Assembly (NCBI GenBank): GCA_030145595.1
Contig: JAQYVG010000146.1
Span: forward strand, 1 to 8,712
Direction: 5' to 3'
Origin: Desulfobacterales bacterium
Lineage (GTDB): Bacteria > Desulfobacterota > Desulfobacteria > Desulfobacterales > UBA11574
Length of the DNA: 8,712 nt
The translations under genes and the position numbers were made by a program. Within the stretch, counting starts at the first letter, position 1. The number at the start of each line of letters is the position of its first letter. Below are positions 1 to 5,871 of the stretch, in pieces. The notes under the pieces were generated by a model. That model worked only from the letters and a program-made list of their open reading frames with translations. It was not told the DNA's origin and ran no database searches.

Positions 1-31
1 AAATAGAGCTTCCAACCCCCAAAAAACATAT

Positions 32-85
32 CACGAAAACACGAAAATACGAAAACACGAAAAAAGATATTAATAAAATTTCGTG
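32..85. repeat. CACGAAAA 8-bp tandem array with hairpin, copy 1
   Basis: Four 8-bp units follow one another (32-39, 40-47, 48-55, 56-63): three CACGAAAA and one TACGAAAA. An AT-rich stretch follows, then TTTCGTG at 79-85, which can pair with CACGAAA at 56-62 across a 16-nt loop. It lies 21 nt beyond the usp stop codon on the downstream side. It could stabilise or end the transcript, but the stem is only 7 bp and weak as a terminator. Positions 32-84 match 2717-2769 at 49 of 53 bases. Confidence 0.85.
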
Positions 86-105
86 CTCTCCCTGATTCTT
101 TACTT

Positions 106-933
106 TTACCTGGCTACCGTATAGTTAGGTCCCACAATCAAAAAGTTGTTGGTAATGGTGGACTGGATCTGTTCCATTTTGCTGCCAAAAAAGATACTTT
201 TGATCAGACCGTGACCATAAGCACCCAGGGTCACAAGAGCATCATGGGGAACTTGATAGAGGTTTTCTGCAAATACACCGCTTTCAAAAAAATGCCATTT
301 GTTGACATAGCGGTCCATTTCTTCTTTAAGGTTTTCTGTTTCTATCACCTTTTCGTATGCTTCACGTGATCCTCTCTCCGTCTGGGTAAAAACATCCAGC
401 GGCAGGCCGCAAACTCGACTGAGCCGTAAGCCCAGTTTGAGGGCGTTGACGGCATTGGCCGATCCACCGAAGAAGGATGCTATGCTTTTCCATTCCTTAT
501 AGACCGGACTGGTAATCAGGACGGGAAACCGGGCGGACTTCACAATACGCCTTACCCTGGGACCGATGTAGCCGAGCCCGATTTTTGAAGACAGATCGCT
601 GATGCTGCGGGGACAGCACATGAAATCAAAATTCGTCTGAATATCCGGCAGGGTAGAGGCCGTGAAATGCTTTGGGTCCAAAAATCTCGGCTCGATGCCG
701 GCCTGATCTGCCAGTTCGGTTGCGTGCCTCTTGGCCGTTGCCGGTGATGTGAGATAGGAGCCGTCCAGATCGATTTGAACCACATCGTTTTCAAAATACA
801 TTAAAAATTTGGTATGGCTGGGGATGTAAATCACCGGAGAAGCGCCTACGGTTTTGCTAAAATAAAGCGATTGCAGCAAGGTTTCTCTTCCCAGAGGATT
901 ATTTCTAAAAATATGAAATAGTTGTTTGTCCAT
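106..933 (-). CDS. Two-domain universal stress protein (UspA family)
   Basis: This is a 275-residue cytoplasmic protein with two UspA-like alpha/beta domains. The C-terminal domain (about 150-272) keeps the nucleotide-binding signature G-2x-G-9x-G-S exactly: G237, G240, then G250-S251, in GAYGHGLIKSIFFGS. It is followed by the usual closing strand NNFLIVGP. The N-terminal domain (about 1-145) ends with a similar strand (ARFPVLITS), but its loop around residues 116-130 is degenerate, so only the second domain is likely to bind ATP. The start is supported by GAGGAG at 940-945, 6 nt before the ATG. The gene begins 16 nt after the ClC stop codon and is probably translated from the same mRNA. Usp proteins generally support survival under stress; the specific role here is inferred from pairing with an ion channel. 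Family call is firm, role is not. Confidence 0.9.
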   Translation of the reverse strand: MDKQLFHIFRNNPLGRETLLQSLYFSKTVGASPVIYIPSHTKFLMYFENDVVQIDLDGSYLTSPATAKRHATELADQAGIEPRFLDPKHFTASTLPDIQTNFDFMCCPRSISDLSSKIGLGYIGPRVRRIVKSARFPVLITSPVYKEWKSIASFFGGSANAVNALKLGLRLSRVCGLPLDVFTQTERGSREAYEKVIETENLKEEMDRYVNKWHFFESGVFAENLYQVPHDALVTLGAYGHGLIKSIFFGSKMEQIQSTITNNFLIVGPNYTVAR

Positions 934-949
934 TTGCGTCTCCTCTCTG

Positions 950-2674
950 CTATTGGCCGGTCTGAACCATTAGCTCTTTGCGATATTTATCCAGAAGGGT
1001 CGCCTTGGAAATCAGCCCGATAAAGCGATTGTTGGCAACCACCGGCATGGAAAACAGGTGCTGCTCATCCATACGATTTAGAATTTCGGACAAATCGTCG
1101 TCCGGATGCACGATTTCAACGTTAGTATCCATAATTTGGCCGATTAATACGGTATCATACATGACCGCATTGAAAAGGTACGGTCGAATATCGTCCAAAT
1201 GGATCATTCCCAAGAAATGACCGTTGGCTTCGTTTTCAACCGGAAAGTAATTTCGGCGCGATTGCTGTACAATATTGACAAATTCCCGCAGCAGCATGTT
1301 TTGTTTAACGGTGATGCAGTCCTTTTCAATCAGCTCACGCACGGTCATATCAGACAACACCCGCGCATCGGTCCCCGGTCTTAGAAGATGCCCGAGATCA
1401 ACAAGATCCTTGAGATAAAAGGATGCCGGTTCAATCCAGTGACAGAGGGTCGTTGATATTGCCGAGACGATAATGAGCGGTAGAATAACTTCGTAGCCGC
1501 CGGTAATTTCGACAATGAGGAAAATTCCCGTAAGCGGGGCCTGGAGGATCCCGCTGATGAGGCCTGCCATTCCCAGCAAGGCAAAGCAGCCTTCATTGAC
1601 CCATGATACCGACGGCCACAGCAAAGCAAGAACATGGTGATAGGTGACTCCTACCAGGCTTCCGATAACCAGGCAGGGGGCAAATATCCCGCCGGAGCCT
1701 CCCCAGCCAAGCGTCAAGGAGGTGGCGACGATCTTGGCAAGGGCGGCTAGGGCCACAAATGCGAGGCCCTTTGCAAGCGCACCTTCGCTCATGATTCGGA
1801 TCCAATGGTAGCCTTCACCCATTACGACCGGTAAAAAGATGCCGACAATGCCGACCGCGCAACCACCGATAGCGGCCCGTACCCATACCGGTGCAGGAAC
1901 CTTTTCTGAGATTGAATGCATGGATCTTAGCAGTCGAGTCAGCAAAATAGAAGCAGCTGCCGTTAGAACGGCCAGCCCGATACAGGCCAAAATATCTGTA
2001 AAGTCTATGCTGAATTGACGATGGCTGAAGGCGATTTGGTTGCCCTGCAGAATTCGGCTGATTTCAGTCCCGGTCACGGATGCTATGGCAATCGGGATGA
2101 TATGCAGGGCTTTCCACTCACCCAGGATCACTTCAATCGCAAATACCATTCCGGCAATGGGGGCGTTGAAGATGGCGGATATAGCACCGGCAGCGCCGCA
2201 ACCGACAAGCGTCACCCGCTGGCGGTCGTTCAAAGAGAAGAACTTTGCTATATTGGAGCCGATGGAAGCCCCGCTCATAACCACCGGAGCCTCAGGGCCG
2301 GCTGATCCTCCACTGCCGATGGTAAGACAGCTTGATATCAGCCTTGAAATACTTGAGCGTAATCGTAAAAGTCCGCCATAGCGGGATACACTGTAGATAA
2401 CTTCCGGAACACCGTGTCCCGCTCCTTCTTTTACGATCTTATCCAAAAACAGCGAAGAGAGAGCGGCGCCGACAGCCGGGAGTGTGAATGCCCACCAGTG
2501 ATCGCGAAAATGATGCAGCCATTCGAACATGGCAACCAGTGCCCGGTTCAGAGCCACTGCTGCCAGCCCGCTGCAGTTGCCGACAATCACAGCCATTATT
2601 ACAAGCAGGAGACGATCGTCCATGCGAAAGATAGACCAGCTTGCAGGATAGCGCCACGATTGAAAAATGCGCAT
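950..2674 (-). CDS. ClC-family chloride channel/transporter with C-terminal CBS pair
   Basis: This 574-residue inner-membrane protein has a ClC core (about 20-425) and two CBS domains (about 441-500 and 510-566) that usually bind adenine nucleotides and gate the pore. ClC landmarks are present: GHGVPEV (86-92), GSGGSAGPEAP (120-130), FNAPIAGMVFAIEV (169-182), GGSGGIFAP (325-333), and the pore tyrosine in ASFYLKDL, Y420. By alignment from memory with E. coli ClC, the gating glutamate is kept as E128 in GPEAP. The internal proton glutamate (E203) is replaced by V182, as in true chloride channels. The central serine of GSGIP is H87. The start is supported by AGGTG at 2683-2687, 8 nt from the ATG. 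The gene heads an operon with usp. The family is certain; channel versus exchanger is open. Confidence 0.95.
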   Translation of the reverse strand: MRIFQSWRYPASWSIFRMDDRLLLVIMAVIVGNCSGLAAVALNRALVAMFEWLHHFRDHWWAFTLPAVGAALSSLFLDKIVKEGAGHGVPEVIYSVSRYGGLLRLRSSISRLISSCLTIGSGGSAGPEAPVVMSGASIGSNIAKFFSLNDRQRVTLVGCGAAGAISAIFNAPIAGMVFAIEVILGEWKALHIIPIAIASVTGTEISRILQGNQIAFSHRQFSIDFTDILACIGLAVLTAAASILLTRLLRSMHSISEKVPAPVWVRAAIGGCAVGIVGIFLPVVMGEGYHWIRIMSEGALAKGLAFVALAALAKIVATSLTLGWGGSGGIFAPCLVIGSLVGVTYHHVLALLWPSVSWVNEGCFALLGMAGLISGILQAPLTGIFLIVEITGGYEVILPLIIVSAISTTLCHWIEPASFYLKDLVDLGHLLRPGTDARVLSDMTVRELIEKDCITVKQNMLLREFVNIVQQSRRNYFPVENEANGHFLGMIHLDDIRPYLFNAVMYDTVLIGQIMDTNVEIVHPDDDLSEILNRMDEQHLFSMPVVANNRFIGLISKATLLDKYRKELMVQTGQ

Positions 2675-2716
2675 ATTGCCAACACCTAATCAGAAAAAAC
2701 AGAAAAGAAAAAATAC

Positions 2717-2769
2717 CACGAAAGCACGAAAGGACGAAAACACGAAAAAAGATATTAATAAAATTTTGT
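2717..2769. repeat. CACGAAAG/A 8-bp tandem array, copy 2
   Basis: Four 8-bp units (CACGAAAG, CACGAAAG, GACGAAAA, CACGAAAA at 2717-2748) are followed by the same AT-rich tail as copy 1. Bases 2734-2766 are identical to 49-81 (33 bp). The closing bases read TTTTGT instead of TTTCGT, which weakens the hairpin seen in copy 1. It sits 29 nt downstream of the HTH-EIIA stop codon and 42 nt upstream of the ClC start, so both copies lie just 3' of a minus-strand gene. Confidence 0.85.
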
Positions 2770-2798
2770 ACAAAAAACAAAAAAGGCCACAATAAAAA

Positions 2799-3488
2799 CT
2801 AATAATGATCGACTTTATCGAGTTGTTTTTCAAAATCAGCTATTTTTGAAAAAAAAGCATCTGAGTCAGAAGATGCTCTCAAAAATTCCACAAAGGCGTT
2901 GTCGCGAACACAATAAGAAAGCCTTGAAAGCAGATGCAGATGAAGCTTTATTGTCGGGCTTATCAGGATGAACATGACAAACACCGGCTTGTCGTCGATT
3001 GCGGCGAAGTCTATCGGTTTTTCAAGAAAACAAGTGGCGATTAAAGGCTTGTCGATGACATCCGCAAGAGGGTCGTGGGGATGGGGAATGGCCACCCCTT
3101 TGCCGATACCGGTGGAAGTAAGGTGTTCTCTTTCAAGCAGCCGTTCATACAACCGGATTTTGACTGATGCAGACAAGGTCGGCATCTTGTTCACGGCGTA
3201 CTGCAGGACTGCCGGCACATCGTCTCCCTTTACATCGTGGAACACACCGCCACGTTTCATAACAGAAAGGAGGTTTTCCAGCCCGGAACCCTCCTGCGGG
3301 GCTCGATCTTTTTGGGGCTTGGTAAAAGGCAGATTATGGGATGCCGCCCATTTTTCTATGGCCGAATCGGTGAATGTAAGGTTGTTGCCGCTTTTTTGGA
3401 TAGGTATTCTGCCCTGGCGGATCCAGCGTTCTACAGTACTTAACGGAAGTTTAAGACACTTTGCGACTTCTTTGATGGTCAGTTTCAT
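2799..3488 (-). CDS. Helix-turn-helix/PTS EIIA (PtsN-like) fusion protein
   Basis: This is a 229-residue soluble protein. Residues 1-48 form an excisionase/MerR-like helix-turn-helix: LTIKEVAKCLKLPLSTVERW, then the wing RQGRIPIQKSGNNLTF. A short linker (about 50-68) leads to a fructose/mannitol-type EIIA domain (about 70-225). The EIIA phosphorylation site is the histidine of GVAIPH, H136, in the same place as H73 of PtsN. The second conserved active-site histidine is probably H183 in HLHLLSRLS. No EIIB or EIIC transport domain is nearby, so this looks like a regulatory, not transport, EIIA. It would be phosphorylated by HPr or NPr and may control DNA binding; that link is inference. The start fits the HTH fold, but no Shine-Dalgarno sequence is visible. 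A perfect TATAAT lies 53 nt upstream of the ATG. Confidence 0.88.
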   Translation of the reverse strand: MKLTIKEVAKCLKLPLSTVERWIRQGRIPIQKSGNNLTFTDSAIEKWAASHNLPFTKPQKDRAPQEGSGLENLLSVMKRGGVFHDVKGDDVPAVLQYAVNKMPTLSASVKIRLYERLLEREHLTSTGIGKGVAIPHPHDPLADVIDKPLIATCFLEKPIDFAAIDDKPVFVMFILISPTIKLHLHLLSRLSYCVRDNAFVEFLRASSDSDAFFSKIADFEKQLDKVDHY

Positions 3489-3540
3489 AATACTAAAAAA
3501 TATTGCAATAGTTCAGCCACCAAGACACCAAGGCTCTAAG

Positions 3541-3546
3541 ATTATA
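3541..3546 (-). promoter_or_regulatory. Candidate -10 box (TATAAT) for HTH-EIIA gene
   Basis: On the minus strand a perfect TATAAT sits 53 nt upstream of the HTH-EIIA start codon, between the two repeat structures. No convincing -35 hexamer lies 16-18 nt further upstream, so this is only a candidate. If used, the short leader would include the CACCAAGA units. Confidence 0.3.
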
Positions 3547-3567
3547 ATACCAATTTAAATTGTCCGA

Positions 3568-3633
3568 TTGGTTTTATTGGTTTAATTAGTTTTATTTGTT
3601 AACCAACCAAACCAATGGAACCAATTTAACCAA
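3568..3633. repeat. 66-bp palindrome built of 9-bp TTGGTTTNA units
   Basis: The left arm 3568-3600 is a run of 9-bp units (TTGGTTTTA, TTGGTTTAA, TTAGTTTTA, then TTTGTT). The right arm 3601-3633 is its imperfect reverse complement. The 33-bp arms match at 25 positions with no spacer between them. Such a structure could extrude as a cruciform or fold as a long RNA hairpin on either strand. Confidence 0.8.
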
Positions 3634-3767
3634 TAAACTGAATCATTAAGGTTGATAATCCATACTCTTTCTTTGTGCCTTAGTGGCTGCATTGTTATAA
3701 AAAATTAAGGAGTGTTTCCCAGATTAAAAAAGAAATCGGCTATAATTACCTCCAAACATCTATTAAA

Positions 3768-4865
3768 TCAAGTGGTTTCTTTGTGAGTAATGGTGATGTC
3801 TCTTTTGGGATAGGGGATTTCAATTTTATTTTGATCGAAGATTGTTTTTACCTTGTCTGTTATGTAGGAAATCGTGTCCATACGTTTGCGTGCATCATTA
3901 ATCCATACTCTCAATTGAAGATCTACCGATGAATCCCCGAAATTTCTGACCACTACTCTGGGCGCCGGGTCCTTTGCAATCCAGTCGGCCGAATCAGCTA
4001 CGGATATTATTAAACGCTTGGCTTTTTCAATATTCGCGTCATATGCAATGCCGATATTTATCCGCACTCTGATTTTTGATGAAATAATAGTATAATTGAC
4101 GATGTCCCGCTTCATGATCTCATTGTTGGGGATGATGATGACAATGTTGTCCGTGGTTTTGATTTTTGTTGCCCGCAAGCCGATATCTAAAATATCTCCC
4201 CAGGTGGCGCTGCCGGCAGGCGCACTCCAGACTTCGATGCGGTCGCCGATTTCAAAAGGCCGGTCGATAATCAGCAATATTCCGGCGATAATGTTTGACA
4301 AGGTATCTTTGGCGGCAAAACCGACGGCAATGCCGGCCACACCGGCCCCGGCAATAAAGGGCATCACATTAACCCCCAGTATGTCCAGGGCCAGGATAAC
4401 AGCGGTAGCATAAATGATAGCGCCCAAAAATTTTTGCAGCAGGTCGAAAATTATATTATCAACCTTGGTTGTGGTCTGGTCTACTACCTTCTTCTCCAGA
4501 TACGCCAGCACGATTAACATAAAATCATTGAGGGGCGCCGCCAGCAGGATAATCAGAAAGGCATGAAAGATTTTTTCCAGAATTAAAACATTAAAAAGCC
4601 TTATCAGATAAGTACCGGCTACAATGATGAGCCCATAGCAAATCGCTTTTTCAATCAGATTATAAACTTGGGCGTTTATTTGGATAAATTCTTGATTTTG
4701 TGTTTTTTTTCTAAACGAGGCAAGGATCCGTTTTAGAATGAACCAGACGACCAGGGAACCGGCGACGGCAAACAAGGCTTTGAGCACAACCTGAAGATAA
4801 GGCGGAGTCGTACCAAAAGCTGCCTGGAGTCGATCAAAAAAAGCAAAAAGGGTGTTCATAAGCAT
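3768..4865 (-). CDS. MscS-family mechanosensitive ion channel
   Basis: This 365-residue inner-membrane protein has about five membrane segments (near 25-47, 70-90, 98-122, 143-163 and 168-200), against three in the 286-residue E. coli MscS. The pore helix is unmistakable: AGAGVAGIAVGFAAKDTLSN (172-191), glycine- and alanine-rich, followed by IIAGILLIIDRPFEIGDRI. The beta domain (about 200-262) carries DILDIGLRATKIKTTDN and IPNNEI. The C-terminal alpha/beta domain ends in the family motif IPYPKRDI (350-357). A short insert, roughly SAPAGSATW (214-222), lengthens the first beta hairpin. Such channels release solutes on hypo-osmotic shock. Two start codons compete: ATG at 4865, and ATG at 4859, which has better spacing from a weak AAAGAA. 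The leader RNA holds a perfect hairpin at 4884-4910. Confidence 0.95.
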   Translation of the reverse strand: MLMNTLFAFFDRLQAAFGTTPPYLQVVLKALFAVAGSLVVWFILKRILASFRKKTQNQEFIQINAQVYNLIEKAICYGLIIVAGTYLIRLFNVLILEKIFHAFLIILLAAPLNDFMLIVLAYLEKKVVDQTTTKVDNIIFDLLQKFLGAIIYATAVILALDILGVNVMPFIAGAGVAGIAVGFAAKDTLSNIIAGILLIIDRPFEIGDRIEVWSAPAGSATWGDILDIGLRATKIKTTDNIVIIIPNNEIMKRDIVNYTIISSKIRVRINIGIAYDANIEKAKRLIISVADSADWIAKDPAPRVVVRNFGDSSVDLQLRVWINDARKRMDTISYITDKVKTIFDQNKIEIPYPKRDITITHKETT

Positions 4866-4883
4866 TTCTTTGTTGATGGTTTC

Positions 4884-4910
4884 TTAAAAAGTCAAAAAAA
4901 GACTTTTTAA
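4884..4910. repeat. Perfect 10-bp hairpin in mscS-like leader
   Basis: TTAAAAAGTC (4884-4893) and GACTTTTTAA (4901-4910) are perfectly complementary across a seven-A loop. On the transcribed minus strand the loop is seven U, and the hairpin ends 18 nt before the ATG at 4865. It is AT-rich, so stability is modest. It may affect ribosome access to the mscS-like gene; this is inferred from position only. Confidence 0.75.
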
Positions 4911-4913
4911 AGA

Positions 4914-5008
4914 GTATTTGGTATTTAGTGTTTGGTGTTTAGTGATCTAACAAAATAGCATAAAAGTATTTATTTCAAGCAAAACACGAAATACTAAACA
5001 CCAAACAC
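4914..5008. repeat. Inverted repeat of 7-bp GTRTTTA/G units
   Basis: The left arm has four heptads (GTATTTG, GTATTTA, GTGTTTG, GTGTTTA; 4914-4941). The right arm, read on the other strand, has four heptads (GTGTTTG, GTGTTTA, GTATTTC, GTGTTTT; 5008 back to 4981). The arms match at 23 of 28 positions and are separated by a 39-nt AT-rich loop. The element lies upstream of the mscS-like gene, and a possible promoter overlaps its loop. Confidence 0.8.
4952..4978 (-). promoter_or_regulatory. Candidate promoter for the mscS-like gene
   Basis: On the minus strand TTGAAA (4973-4978) is followed after 15 nt by TATTTT (4952-4957), which is preceded by TGC, giving an extended -10 of the TGnTATnnT kind. 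The 15-nt gap is shorter than ideal. It falls inside the loop of the heptad inverted repeat. Transcripts from it would carry one arm of that repeat and the 4884-4910 hairpin before the start codon. Confidence 0.3.
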
Positions 5009-5274
5009 CTGATGAATTCGACTTTTTACGAATTAATCGATGTTTATCGATATAAGACATTTTTGGCACTACAGTCAAGGCGTCCTTTTTAGCATTACTA
5101 ATGGCGGTTTCACCAAAGATGCATGAAATCCGGGGCAACAAACAAATAACATATTGGATTTAAAGGTATATTAGATGTGCAGAGGGTTTTCGCGAATCCT
5201 GGATGTGCAAGTCGAAGATCCTGCGTCAGCGGGGAGATCGGTGCAGATCGAGTAAAATATCGTTAAATTTAGGT
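5009..5274. other. Spacer with two small hairpins and no assigned gene
   Basis: Two small fold-backs open this stretch: GATGAATTCG (5011-5020) with CGAATTAATC (5029-5038), 9 of 10 paired, and ATCGAT (5036-5041) with ATCGAT (5046-5051). They overlap, so they would be alternatives. Beyond them are two short plus-strand open frames (5101-5163, 20 codons; 5175-5255, 26 codons) that resemble nothing I recognise, a TTCGCGAA palindrome at 5189-5196, and GATGTGCA twice (5174-5181 and 5202-5209). No RNA family is recognised. The stretch is downstream of the receiver gene, but no clear terminator is visible. Confidence 0.4.
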
Positions 5275-5844
5275 TTAAACAGCAACCAGTCTATCGAGGG
5301 CTAACCGCACGCGCTCAGAGGAATCAATACCTTTTTGAGACAGTACATTTTCGACTTCAGATAATTGACTTTGCAGTTGCGCCACCGTGAGTTCCAGGTT
5401 CTGGATGGTCTGGCCGGCATTAAACTCAGTGATGTCCATGGCTTCCCGCAGGTCATCAGCATCTTTAACCAGCTTTTTCATGTTTTTGATCCTCTGCAGT
5501 CGAAGCATTAATTCGTCAAAATTAATCGGTTTTTGGAGATAATCGACGGCTCCTTTTTGTATGGCTGCAACGGCATTATCCACTGAAGCGTAAGCAGTTA
5601 TCAATATGACTTCCGTGCGGCTGTTTTTGGCTTTTGTGGCTTCCAAAACTCCGATGCCGTCCATCCCGCCAGGCATTTTCAGATCGGTGAGGATCACATC
5701 ATAGTGGTTGTTAGAGATCAGGTCGAAAGCCTCAGTACCATTCCGTGCGGTTTTGATTTCATATTCCTCCGCTTTTAGTCTTTTTTCCAAAAGTAAAAGC
5801 GTAATCGGGTCGTCGTCAACGACCAGTATTTTGAGGTCTTTCAT
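5275..5844 (-). CDS. Response regulator with receiver domain and coiled-coil tail
   Basis: This 189-residue cytoplasmic protein begins with a complete CheY-like receiver (about 4-120). The acidic pocket is D10-D12, the phospho-acceptor is D54 in LTDLKMP, the switch threonine is T83 in LITAYAS, and the conserved lysine is K105 in LQKP. The loop after D54 has one extra glycine (MPGGMDG). No known output domain follows. Residues about 120-170 are heptad-like and probably coiled coil (for example NLELTVAQLQSQLSEVENVL), ending in a short basic/hydrophobic tail. The start is firm: GGGAGG at 5851-5856 is 6 nt from the ATG. It lies 27 nt after cheR, so the two are probably co-transcribed. It may act through protein contacts in the chemotaxis pathway, as a CheY-like output or phosphate sink. 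That role is inferred from position. Confidence 0.93.
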   Translation of the reverse strand: MKDLKILVVDDDPITLLLLEKRLKAEEYEIKTARNGTEAFDLISNNHYDVILTDLKMPGGMDGIGVLEATKAKNSRTEVILITAYASVDNAVAAIQKGAVDYLQKPINFDELMLRLQRIKNMKKLVKDADDLREAMDITEFNAGQTIQNLELTVAQLQSQLSEVENVLSQKGIDSSERVRLALDRLVAV

Positions 5845-5871
5845 GGGTTACCTCCCATTTCCATTTAGTTC

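Larger units (their letters stand above)
3515..3688. repeat. CACCAAGA-unit inverted repeat flanking a central palindrome
   Basis: The left arm (3515-3541) starts with AGC and then has 8-bp units CACCAAGA, CACCAAGG, CTCTAAGA. The right arm (3671-3688, CTTTGTGCCTTAGTGGCT) is an imperfect reverse complement of 3515-3532. The arms enclose the separate 9-bp-unit palindrome at 3568-3633, giving a nested structure. It fills most of the 279-nt spacer between the mscS-like gene and the HTH-EIIA gene, and the left arm would lie in the leader of the latter. Confidence 0.7.

Noticed and set aside
32..85. Strong usp terminator
   Set aside because: The stem is only 7 bp, AT-rich and with a 16-nt loop; the T-rich flanks come from the repeat units, so termination cannot be claimed.
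2439..2792. Minus-strand 117-codon frame overlapping the ClC start and the repeat at 2717
   Set aside because: It overlaps the well-supported ClC N-terminus in another frame, and its start is translated AT-rich repeat sequence.
5064..5080. TTGGCAC resembling the -24 part of a sigma-54 promoter on the plus strand
   Set aside because: The -12 element (TTGC at the required 5-nt spacing) is missing; the bases there read TCAA.
4947..5141. Minus-strand 64-codon open frame between the mscS-like and receiver genes
   Set aside because: Its second half is translated heptad repeat (4981-5008) and the hairpins at 5011-5051, no ribosome site precedes it, and the protein resembles nothing known.
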